Below, piece after piece: positions 36,301 to 46,229 of a DNA stretch of 64,000 nt (its first letter is position 1; each line of letters opens with the position of its first letter). Position numbers and translations under genes: made by a program. Below the pieces are notes generated by a model, which had not been told where the DNA came from, searched no databases, and worked only from the letters and a program-made list of their open reading frames with translations. The DNA is from Cladocopium goreaui (Eukaryota > Sar > Dinophyceae > Suessiales > Symbiodiniaceae): the NCBI GenBank assembly GCA_947184155.2, contig CAMXCT020000253.1, forward strand, positions 155,050-219,049, read 5' to 3'.

Positions 36301-37437
36301 ATCTTAGTTACGGGACATGGGCCATAGATGTCCACAGTCTCGGCTTGCCGCGGCTGGAAAATGTCAGAGTCATCTTGGGCCTTGCAACTGGCCCCCATGG
36401 CGCCGAACTTGCTTTTCGGAGACAATTCTGGAGCTACAATAAGGTAACTGTTGTTCCATGTTCACATGGTACCTTGCAGCTAGGTTTCATGGCGCTGCAT
36501 GAAGCTGGAAGAAACCAAATTCATGAAGGTCTACTGCTGGGAGGTGACAAGGTACGGTTGAGTCTGTTGTTTGTAGGACTGTTCAAGGTAGAACGGTGCA
36601 ACGTGCTGCAGGTCTGTCGATGCGGCTCTGTTGCAATATGATTCGACACATTGAAAGACCGATGCTTGCTTTCAGTAGTTGGAGAAAGGCAGCGAAAACT
36701 TGCGAAACAAGGCTCTCTGACATACAAGAAATGTTGACGGATATGAAATTCTGATATTTCAAGTCGTTATTGTAGTCAATAATACAGTCATTCATATAGT
36801 AATGTGTATATATATATACACACTGTTCTGCACTTTAGACGACTGACCATTACTACCCATTAACCATGGTGCCAGCCAGTGCTGTCTTGAGCTTAATGCT
36901 GCAGAGCCGTGATTGTTGTGTTTACAAGTCTGTGCAGAAGTTATCATGCATTGACAAAAATTGGGTTACAAATGGTTATGATGTATAATACTAAGATATA
37001 ATTAATTAGGACAAACGAACAAACAACTATACAGACAATGGGAATGCTATGGGATTTAATTGCTTTAGTTCTAATGGTTCCACACGGGAAGCTCACTGAT
37101 CCAAATCTATGCAAGGCTTAACAGTGATGTGAACGTTGGTTTAGAAACAAAAAACAATGAATAGCTAATTGGTGGTTTCAACACCCCCCGAAAAATATTA
37201 GTCAGATTGGATCATCATCCCAACTATTGGGGAACATTAAAAAAATGTTCCAAACCACCAACCAGATAGTATAGTTACATTAAAACTTTATTCAACCCAA
37301 AAATGACCCAAGAGTTATGTCATATGGTCGACTTAGCTGTCGTAACCCCCGGACGGTAACCGCGGCACTTCCCAACCGTGCGGATCTTGTCAATGTCACC
37401 TTGGTTTCGCACCGTTTGACCGTCCGTTTGTAGCCAT
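30321..37437 (-). CDS. Gene H: unrecognised, tentative chain of minus-strand exons
   Basis: Several minus-strand segments look like exons but their order and phases are not fully resolved. A possible first exon (37437-37400) reads MATNGRSNGAKP and ends at AAG|GTGACA. An exon at 36433-36312 has a TTGTAG acceptor and a GTAACT donor and is open in two frames (one contains AQDDSDIFQPRQAETVDIYG). Further candidates: about 35717-35663 (LGPSSILIFRRGPRGAMLQ, donor GTAACG), 34027-33983 (HLGWLTKDVNCEGDQ, donor GTGCGA) and about 32839-32765. The last exon (30479-30321) follows an AAAG acceptor, encodes PELRKMKWPIEASRRTWEKK within a basic tail and ends with TGA. No domain is recognised. These exons may belong to one long gene with the MORN gene downstream. 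Confidence 0.35.
31397..31574. mobile_element. MITE family 1 copy, long variant
   Basis: From TACCCTCTGGTAAACAAAC to TTTACCAGGCCGGGTA. The centre contains four near-copies of CCCATGGTTTT, which explain its extra length (178 bp). Confidence 0.7.
31740..31990. repeat. AT-rich low-complexity stretch
   Basis: Units of TATACAATCA and then TATATATTA runs. No gene is seen. Confidence 0.8.
32208..32411. mobile_element. MITE family 2 copy, long variant
   Basis: CTGGTTGGTGGTTGAGCC at the left, CACCACCAACCAG at the right. Inner words CCCTCTGAAAAATGATGGAG and GTCAGCTGGGATGATGAC match the other copies. About 95 bp of extra AT-rich sequence sits in the right half. Confidence 0.75.
34110..34226. mobile_element. 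MITE family 1 copy
   Basis: From TACCCTCTGGTTATTTAACA to TGTTAAATAGCCAGAGGGTA, with strongly pairing arms around CATAGCCATGGAAAATCC. Most similar to the copy at 27789-27893. Confidence 0.85.
34395..34575. repeat. AT microsatellite cluster
   Basis: TATATA runs with short interruptions. Followed to about 35040 by non-coding-looking DNA in which one plus-strand frame (34621-35037) stays open for 138 codons without recognisable sense. Confidence 0.7.
35061..35175. mobile_element. Degenerate MITE family 1 copy
   Basis: ATCTCTGGTAAACTAAC at the left and TTCACCGGAGGGTA at the right, with the centre GTTAAAAATGGTGGATC. The left terminus has lost the TACCC end. Confidence 0.5.
35285..35303. mobile_element. 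Solitary MITE family 2 left end
   Basis: CTGGTTGGTGGTTGACCTA occurs here without a nearby matching right end, just before TGGTTATTA/TGGTTAATGA repeats. A complete copy begins about 115 bp further on with the same first 20 bases, so this may be a local duplication. Confidence 0.5.
35401..35525. mobile_element. MITE family 2 copy
   Basis: CTGGTTGGTGGTTGACCTAC to CCAAACCACCAACCAG, with the inner words TCCTCTGAAAAATGATGGAG and GAAAGTCATAAAATTCCATG shared with the copy at 36171. Confidence 0.85.
36171..36297. mobile_element. MITE family 2 copy
   Basis: CTGGTTGGTGGTTTTTCGCC to CACCACCAACCAG, flanked by ACAA on both sides (4-bp target duplication). It lies about 10 bp beyond the splice donor of the gene H exon at 36312, so within the intron. 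Confidence 0.85.
37165..37265. mobile_element. MITE family 2 copy
   Basis: CTAATTGGTGGTTTCAAC to CCAAACCACCAACCAG, flanked by ATAG on both sides (4-bp target duplication). Closest to the copy at 22723-22816. Confidence 0.8.
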
Positions 37438-37740
37438 CAAAATGGTGTTTTACCCGATAAGCTGGTACTTTTACCAATTTTTGGGGTGTATTTGGAGGGT
37501 CTAGGAGTCTAGGTATCTTAGTCTTAGTGATGTTATCATCATGTTCATGCACAATGTGAACACATATCATTTTGGTTCATTTTGCATAACAATAGCTGTC
37601 TGGGGCTGATGCTTGCCTGGAGAGTAACGGGCAAACACTGAAAATGACTCAAAAAAACTCAAATACACTCCAAAAACATCCAGTTGAGCTGGAAAGGAAA
37701 TTGCAAATGTGAGCTTATCTAAGAACTGGTCCATTCGTAC

Positions 37741-37769
<29 letters not shown>

Positions 37770-37771
<2 letters not shown>

Positions 37772-40700
37772 GTGGCAGGGACCTTTTGGTATAATGCGAC
37801 CGTCCTCCTTTCTGATCTTATCCAGTGGTTGTAGCTCTTTTCCTTCCTCTTCCTTTTCTTTCCTTACTTGTTCATCTATTCTTTCCCAGTGCTTTCTTCA
37901 CCCTCATTACAGTTGTTATCTCTGGGTGCTTTTGGGACCCAAGATTCTCCTTGCCTCCCATGTGTTCCAATTTGTGTCCTTATTCAGCTATTTTTTTCTC
38001 CCTTTTCTTTCTTCAATTTNNNNNNNNNNNNNNNNNNNNNNNNNNNNNNNNNNNNNNNNNNNNNNNNNNNNNNNNNNNNNNNNNNNNNNNNNNNNNNNNN
38101 NNNNNNNNNNNNNNNNNNNTATATATATATATGTGGCAGGGACCTTTTGGTATAATGCGACCGTCCTCCTTGTCTCCCCATATTGTATTGCTGTTCTTTC
38201 TCTGGCTGCTCTCTCTCTCTCTCTCTTTCTCTTTCTGTTTCTCTTTTTTTTGTCTCTCTCTCTCTCTCTCTTTCTTGCTGTTCTTTTCTCTGCGTGCATT
38301 TTTGGGCATACGATTCTCTTCGTCTCCCATCTGTGTCCCTACTTGTCTCCCTTGTTCTCTCCAATTTGTATCCTTAATTCCCTCACCATTGCTATTCTTA
38401 TCATTTCTTCTCTTAGGCTGCTTTCTGTACTTGTCTCTTAATTGTTGTGCTCGTCTCTGTGCGCTTTGGGACGAAACCTATTGTCCATTACATTCCCTTA
38501 TCCTCGGTCTCTGCTTCCTCTTGTCTTTCCTCTTCCCTTTCTTTCCTTACTTGTTCATCTATTCTTTCCCAGTGCTTTCTTCACCCTCATTACAGTTGTT
38601 ACCTCTGGGTGCTGTTAGGACCCAAGATTCTCCTTGCCTCCCATGTGTTCCAATTTGTGTCCTTATTCAGCCAATTTTTCTCCCTTTTCTTACTCCATTT
38701 TACTTTCCTACTCATTCTACTCTCTCCGTTGCTGTTTCTGTCTAGGCTTTAGAACCTTCAGGTGCTTTGGGGCCATAAACATTACCGAGTCCATCATCCG
38801 GGTCACCAGCATTTTGGGACGGAGAGGAGAGTGTTTCTCCTCTTTCCTTTCTTTCCTTACTTGTTCCTCTAGTTTTTCCCAATGCTTTCTTCGCTTCTCT
38901 CCTCATTAATTACTGTTGTTCTCTCTGGGTGCTTTTGGACCCTGGACTCCTGATTCTTCTCGTCTCCCATTTGTGTCCGTGTTTGTTCCCCTTGTTCTCT
39001 CCAAGTTGTATCCTTCATTTCCTTCCCATTGCCATTCTTGTACCAGGCTGCTTTGGGAAGAATGGATTTCCTGGTCTTTGTTTCTCCCTACTTGCCTTCC
39101 TTTGTGGAAGTCTGTGTGATTTGGGACGAAACCATACGAAACCCATTATCCGTTACTCCGTTACATTCCCTTACCCTGGGTCCCTACCATATGTTACCCT
39201 ACTTGCCTTTCTACTAGTCCCCAACTTGTCTCGGGATCATCTCTCCACTACCGTGCTTCTTTCCAGGTCTCCAGCATTTGGGACGGAGAAGAGAGCTTTT
39301 ATCCTCTTTCCTTTCTTTCATTACTTGTCGCCCTAGTCTTTCCCATTGCCTTCTTCACTTCTCTCCTCACTACCGTTGTTCTCTTTAGGTGCTTTTGGGA
39401 CCCAAGATTCTCCTTGTCTCCCACGTGTGTCTAGGCTTTAGGACCTCTAGGTGCTTTGGGGCCATAAACATTCCCGAGTCCTTCATTTGTGTTGCAGTCC
39501 TCCTCTCTCCATTCCTTTTGTCCATCCCTGTTACTGTTCTTCTTCCTGGATGCTTCTGGGCACAGGATACTCTTCGTCTCTTCGTCTCCCATTTGTTTCC
39601 GTGTTCGTTCCCCTTGTTGTCTCAAACTTGTTTCCGTACTTCTCTATCTATTGCTATTCTTTTCTCTGGGTACGTTTGGGACGCAAAGTTCTCCTTGTTT
39701 TCCACCTGTTTCCGTGCTTGTCTCCCGTGTTGGCTCCTACTCCCTGCCTGAGTTCTGTTTCTCTGGGTGCTTGATGGCAGCGGATTCTTCTTGTCTGTCA
39801 TTTGTTTCCATGCTTAGCTGCTTGTCTCCTTGTTTGTTCTACTACTCCCCCCCCCCCGCGCTCAGTGTTCTTCGTTTGGTTGCTTTGGGTACAGGACTCT
39901 CCTTGTGTCCCATCTGTTTCCGCGCCCGTCTCTCTGCTTGTTCCCAACTTGTTTTGACACTTCTCTCTTCATTGCTGTTGTTCTCTCTGGGTGCTTCCGG
40001 CGCACAGGATGCTCCTTGTCCCTTGTCTGTTTCCGTACTTGTCGTCCTTGTTGTCTCCATTTCGTGCCCTTCTTTCTTTCTTTCTTTCTTTCTCTCTCTC
40101 TCTCTCTTGCTGTTCTTCTTTCTAGGTGCTTGTTGGGACCCCTGATTCTTCTCGTCTGCCATCTGTTTCCGTACGTGTCTTCCTTGTTCTCTCCAAGTCG
40201 TATACTTGTCTCCCTTGTTCTCTCCAAGTTGTATCCTTAATTCCCTCCCCATTGCTATTCTTCTCTCAGGCTGCTTTGGGAAGAATGTTTCTCCCTACTT
40301 GTCTTCCTTCGTATAAGTCTCCTTGCTTGTCTCTCAATTGATGTGCTTGTCTCTGTGTGCTTTGGGACGAAACCTATTATCCATTACATTCCCTTACCCT
40401 CGGTTACTACCACATGTTACCCTACTTGCCTTCCTACTTGTTTCCAACTTATCTCCTTATCATCTCTCCACTACCGTCCTTCTTTCCGGGTCTGCAGCAT
40501 GTGGCACGGAGAGCAAGGTTTCTTTCCTCTTCCCTTTCTTTCCTTACTTGTTCATCTATTCTTTCCCAGTGCTTTCTTCACCCTCATTACAGTTGTTATC
40601 TCTGGGTGCTTTTGGGACCCAAGATTCTCCTTGCCTCCCATGTGTTCCAATTTGTGCCCTTATTCAGCCAATTTTTCTCCCTTTTCTTACTCCATTTTAC

Positions 40701-42215
40701 TTTCCTACTCATTCTACTCTCTCCGTTGCTGTTTCTGTCTAGGCTTTAGAACCTTCAGGTGCTTTGGGGCCATAAACATTACCGAGTCCATCATTTATGT
40801 CCCTTCCGTCACCTTGTTGCAGTGCTCCTCTTGGATCTTCTTGCCTCCCATCTGTTTCCATACTTGTCTCCTTGTCTGTTCCCAACTTGTTTCTTTATTT
40901 TTCTATCTCCATTGCGATTCTTCTCTCCGGGTGCTTTTGGTCAAAGGAATCTCCTCGTCTCCCGTTCCTCTCTCTCCATTGCTCAGTGTTCTTCGTTCTG
41001 GTGGCTTTGGGGACAGGACTCAAGTCTCATCTGTTTTCGTACTCGTCTCTCTACTTCACTCTCACATGTGGCTGTTCTCTCTGGGTGCTTCCGGGGGACA
41101 ATATGCTCCTTGTCCTCTGTCTGTCTCCGTGCTTATCCCCCTTGTTCTCTCCAACTCGTGCCCTTACTTCTCTCTTTCTCTCTCTCTCTCTCTCTCGCTG
41201 TTCTTCTCTCTAGGTGCTTATTTGGACACATGATTCTCTTCGTCTCCCATCTGTTTGCGTACTTGTCTCCCTTGTTCTCTCCAAGTTGTACTGTATCCTT
41301 AATTGCCTCCCCCTTGCTATTCTTCTCATTTCTTCTCTTAGGCTGCTTTCTGTACTTGTCTCTTAATTGCTGTGCTTGTCTCTGCGTGCTTTGGGACGAA
41401 ACCTATTATCCGTTACATTCCCTTACCCTCGGTCACTACCACATGTTACCCTACTTGACTTCCTACTTGTCCCCAACTTGTCTCCTTATCATCTCTCCAC
41501 TACCGTGCTTCTTTCCGGGTCACCAGCATTTTGGGACGGAGAGAAGAGTGTTTCTCCTCTTTCCTTTCTTTCATTACTTGTTGCTCTAGTCTTTCCCATT
41601 GCCTTCTTCGCTTCTCTCCTCACTACCGTTGTTCTCTTTAGGTGCTTTTGGGACCCAAGATTCTCCTTGTCTCCCACGTGTGTCTAGGCTTTAGGACCTC
41701 TAGGTGCTTTGGGGCAATAAACATTCCCGAGTCCTTCATTTGTGTTGCAGTCCTCCTCTCTCCATTCCTTTTGTCCATCCCTGTTGCTGTTCTTCTTCCT
41801 GGATGCTTCTGGGCACAGGATACTCTTCGTCTCTTCGTCTCCCATTTGTTTCCGTGTTCGTTCCCCTTGTTGTCTCAAACTTGTTTCCGTACTTCTCTAT
41901 CTATTGCTATTCTTTTCTCTGGGTACGTTTGGGACGCAAAGTTCTCCTTGTTTTCCACCTGTTTCTGTGCTTGTCTCCCTTGTTGATCCATTGCTCAGTG
42001 TTCTTTGTTTTGGTTGCTTTGGGGAAACGACTCTCGTTGTGTCCCATCTGTTTCTGCGCCCGTCTCTCTGCTTGTTCTCAACTTGTTTTGACACTTCTTT
42101 CTTCGTTGCTGTTGTTCTCTCTGGGTGCTTCCGGCGCACAGGATGCTCATCGGATGCTCCTTGTCTATTGTCTGTTTCCGTACTTGTCGTCCTTGTTGTC
42201 TCCATTTCGTGCCCT

Positions 42216-42251
<36 letters not shown>

Positions 42252-42850
42252 TGTTTCTTTCTCTCTCTCTCTCTCTCTCTCTCTTGCTCTTCTTCTTTCT
42301 AGGTGCTTGTTGGGACCCCTGATTCTTCTCGTCTGCCATCTGTTTCCGTACGTGTCTTCCTTGTTCTCTCCAAGTTGTATACTTGTCTCCCTTGTTCTCT
42401 CCAAGTTGTATCCTTCATTCCCTCCCCATTGCTATTCTTCTCTCAGGCTGCTTTGGGCAGAATGCTTCTCCCTACTTGTCTTCCTTCGTATAAGTCTCCT
42501 TGCTTGTCTCTGTGTGCTTTGGGACGAAACCTATTATCCGTTACATTCCCTTACCCTCTCTCTACTACATGTTTCCCTCCAAGCGGTCTCCTTATCCTCT
42601 CTCCACTACCGTGCTTCTTTCTAGGTCTCGAGCATTTTGGGACGGAGAAGAGAGCTTTTCTCCTCTTCCCTTTCTTTCATTACTTGTTCCTCTAGTCTTT
42701 CCCAGTGCCTTCTTCCCTTCTCTCCTCATTACTGTTGTTCTTTTTGGGTGCTTTTGGGACACAGGACTTTCATTGTCTGCAGTTTGTTTCCTTATTTTGC
42801 TACGTAGTTTAATATTGGTGGCTTTTTTGGGTGGATATATAGTTTAGTAT
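37770..42850. repeat. Pyrimidine-rich satellite with higher-order repeat
   Basis: About 5 kb in which the plus strand is strongly C+T-rich. The basic unit, roughly 110-130 bp, contains TTCTCTCTGGGTGCTTTTGG, GATTCTCCTTGTCTCCCA, TGTTTCCGTACTTGTCTCCC and TTGTTCTCTCCAACTTGT. A larger repeat is visible: 39389-39720 recurs at 41642-41973 (offset 2253) and 40126-40330 recurs at 42303-42510 (offset 2177). Stretches of pure CT and CTTT occur inside. Plus-strand frames of up to about 300 codons are open only because pyrimidine-rich DNA lacks stop codons; I do not regard them as genes. Confidence 0.9.
38020..38119. other. Assembly gap (100 N)
   Basis: Exactly 100 N. The sequence after the gap (TATATATATATGTGGCAGGG and the following 30 bases) repeats the sequence just before the satellite at about 37760-37808, so the gap sits in a local duplication or a misassembly. 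Confidence 0.98.
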
Positions 42851-43740
42851 TGATGATTTTTGGGGTCAACAAAGTATATAATAAGATTCTCAGAAAGGGA
42901 ACCACACACACACATGGTTTAGCATGTTTTTTCAAACATAGTTTAGTATGCTTTGAATACATCTTTTAGTATTGATTTTTTTTGCATATATAGATTACTA
43001 TTGGGAGCTCAGCTTCTCGTTTTGGGGTATGCATTTTTTTGTTTTAATTTGTTGAATTTTTGAATTCAAAAAAAAACAAAAAAATATGAAATTCCCAGAA
43101 AGAGAGCCAGACTTAGTTTAGCAGTAGTTTTTTTAAAATGAATACATAGTTTAGTATTGTTTTTTTAAATGCATAGTTACATAGTTTAGTATTGAGTTGT
43201 TTTTTGCATATATAGATTACTATTGGGAGCTAAGCTTCTCACTTTTGGGGTATTCATTTTTTTTTATTTTTGATTTTTTGATTTTGAAAAGATGAAGGCA
43301 TGGAATTAAAAAAATATTATAGAAACTAAGGAAAAGAAGAAAGATATATTTAAGAATTGATGGTGTTACGACAAAATATTAATAATGTAAGGATCAGAAA
43401 AATAACATAAAAGATAAAAAGTGAAAAAATGATGGATTAAAAAGACACCCCTATTAAAAAAAAATGAATTCAGAAAATTCAAAAAAAACAATAACAACAT
43501 GAAATTCCCAGAAAGAGAGCCAGACTTAGTTTACCAGTAGTTTTTTTTTCAAATACATAGTTTAGTATTCGGATTTTTTTAAAAAATAGTTTAGTATTGA
43601 GTTTTTTTCCACATACTGTATAGATTACTATTGGGAGCCCAGCTTCTCATTTTTTTCCACATACTGTATAGATTACTATTGGGAGCCCAGCTTCTCACTT
43701 TTGGGGTATTCATGTTTTCAATTTTTTATTAATTTTTAAA
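42850..43740. repeat. Tandem degenerate repeats of about 200-400 bp
   Basis: GATTACTATTGGGAGC followed by CAGCTTCTC occurs at about 42988, 43214, 43624 and 43672, and AATTCCCAGAAAGAGAGCC at about 43090 and 43503. Poly-T and ATAGTTTAGTATTG words fill the rest. No gene is seen. Confidence 0.8.
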
Positions 43741-46000
43741 TTCGGAAAATTCAAAAACATCAAAAAAAATATGCATTCACTTTTTGGTGATTTCATTATT
43801 TTTTGAATATTTTGAATTTTTTGAATTTCAAAATATTCAAAATATTCAAAAAAATTAGCCAATACAAAAATATTTTGAATATTTTGAATTTTTTGAATTT
43901 CAAAATATTCAAAATATAATGAACTTCTCCCAAAAGTCTCTCTGAACCTCGTTTTTGGTGATTTCAAAATATTTTGAATATTTTGAATATTTTGAATTTT
44001 TTGAATTTCAAAATATTCAAAATATTCAAAAAAATTAGCGAATACAAAAATATTTTGTATTTTTTGAATTTCAAAATATTCAAAATATTCAAATAATTCA
44101 AAAAATATAATGAACTTCTCCCAAAAGTCTCTCTGAACCTCTTTTATGTGATTTCATTATTTTTTAAATATTTTGAATATTTTCAATTTTTTGAATTTCA
44201 AAAAATTCAAAATATTCAAAAAATTTAGCCAATACAAAAATATTTTCAATTTTTTGAATTTCAAAATATTCAAAATATTCAAAAAATTTAGCCAATACAA
44301 AAATATTTTGAATATTTTGAATTTTTTGAGTTTCACAATATTCAAAATATTCAAAAAATTTAGCCAATACAAAAATATTTTGAATATTTTGAATTTTTTG
44401 AATTTCAAAATATTCAAAATATTCAAAAAATTTAGCCAATACAAAAATATTTTGAATATTTTGAATTTTTTGAATTTCAAATTATTCAAAATATTCAAAA
44501 AAATTAAGCCCATACAAAAATATATTTTGAATATTTTGAATATTTTGAATTTTTTGAATTTCAAAATATTCAAAATATTCAAAAAAATTAGCGAATACAA
44601 AAATATTTTGTATTTTTTGAATTTCAAAATATTCAAAATATTCAAAAAAAATAGCCAATACAAAAATATTTTGAATTTTTTGAATTTCAAAATATTCAAA
44701 ATATTCAAACTATTCAAAATATAATGAACTTCTCCCAAAAGTCTCTCTGAACCTCGTTTTTGGTGATTTCAAAATATTTTGAATATTTTGAATTTTTTGA
44801 ATTTTTGACATTTTTTTGATGACGGTTTTTGAATTTCAAAAATTTCAAAATATTCAAAAAAATTGGCCAATACAAAAATATTTCGAATATTTTGAATTTT
44901 TTGAATTTCAAAATATTCAAAATATTCAAAATATAATGAACTTCTCCCAAAAGTCTCTCTGAACCTCTTTTTTGGTGATTTCAATATTTTTTAAATATTT
45001 TGAATATATTGAATTTTTTGAATTTCAAAATATTCAGAATATTCAAAAAAATTAGCCAATACAAAAATATTTTGAATATTTTGAATTTGTTTAATTTCAG
45101 AAATTTCAAAATATTCAAAAAAATTTTTTTTTTTTTTTTTTTTTAGCCAATAATATTTTGAATATAGTGAATTTTTTGAATTTTCAAAATCATTCACAAT
45201 TTGTCAAAAATTAGGCCATACAAAACTATTTTGGAAAATATTTTGAAATTTTTGAATTTCAAAATATTCAAAATATCATGAACTTCTCCCAAAAGTCTCT
45301 CTGGACCCGAACCTCTTTTTGGTGTTTCAAATATTTTTGGAATCTTTTTGAATATTTTGAATTCAAATTCACATATTTCAAAATTTAGGCCAATACAAAA
45401 ATCTTTGAATATTTGTGAATTTTTTGAATTTCAAATCATGCAAAAATTTAGCCAATACAAAAATATTTTGAATATTTTGAATTTTTTGAATTTCAAAATA
45501 TTCAAAAAATTCAAAAAAATTAGCCAATACAAAAATATGTTGAATATTTTGAATTTTTTGAATTTCAAAATATTCAAAAAATTTAGCCAATACAAAAATA
45601 TTTTGAATATTTTGAATTTCAAAATATTCAAAATATTCAAAATATAATGAACTTCTCCCAAAAGTCTCTCTGAACCTCGTTTTTGGTGATTTCAAAATAT
45701 TTTGAATATTTTGAATATTTTGAATATTTTTAATTTTTTGAATTTCAAAATATTCAAAATATTCAAAAAATTTAGCCAATACAAAAATATTTTGAATATT
45801 TTGAATTTTTTGAATTTCAAAATATTCAAAAAATTTAGCCAATACAAAAATATTTTGAATATTTTGAATTTTTTGAATTTCAAAATATTCAAAATATTCA
45901 AAATATTCAAAATATTCACAAAATATACAAATGCGACCGTCTGTCTCCTAAAAGCCTCTCTGAACCTCTTTTTTGGTGATTTCATTATTTTTTTGAATAT
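43740..46000. repeat. Palindromic AT-rich satellite
   Basis: About 2.2 kb made of TTTTGAATATTTTGAATTTT and its inverse (AAAATATTCAAAATATTC), joined by TTAGCCAATACAAAAATA linkers, so each unit can fold into a hairpin. A conserved spacer, GAACTTCTCCCAAAAGTCTC followed by TCTGAACCTC, recurs at about 43920, 44112, 44726, 44938, 45278 and 45650, with a diverged copy near 45945. Open frames on both strands (FKIFKIF, NILNIL) reflect the repeat. Confidence 0.95.
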
Positions 46001-46097
46001 GAAATGGAATCAAATAGTCAACGGTCAAATAGTACATGAAGGTCCATCGTACATATATATATATACATACATACTACAGTAATATTATGTAATGATA

Positions 46098-46219
46098 TCT
46101 ATATAATGACATATAATGACATACAATGACATATAATGACATATAATGATATATAGTGACATATAATGACATATAATGACATATAATGACATATAATGAC
46201 ATATAATGACATATAATGA
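46098..46219. repeat. 10-bp tandem repeat (ATATAATGAC)
   Basis: About twelve near-identical copies of ATATAATGAC in tandem. Confidence 0.95.
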
Positions 46220-46229
46220 CTATAATGGC

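Noticed and set aside
37825-38745. Plus-strand open frame of about 300 codons, Ser/Leu/Phe/Cys-rich
   Set aside because: It runs through the gap and a pyrimidine-rich satellite. Stop codons need purines, so C/T-rich strands stay open by composition. Neighbouring frames are equally open and repeat the same words.
40343-42624. Further plus-strand frames of 200-300 codons
   Set aside because: Same satellite, same compositional cause; the higher-order repeat makes them look conserved.
44157-45985. Open frames with FKIFKIF or NIQNIQNI runs on both strands
   Set aside because: They are translations of a palindromic AT satellite; both strands give similar proteins because the repeat is self-complementary.
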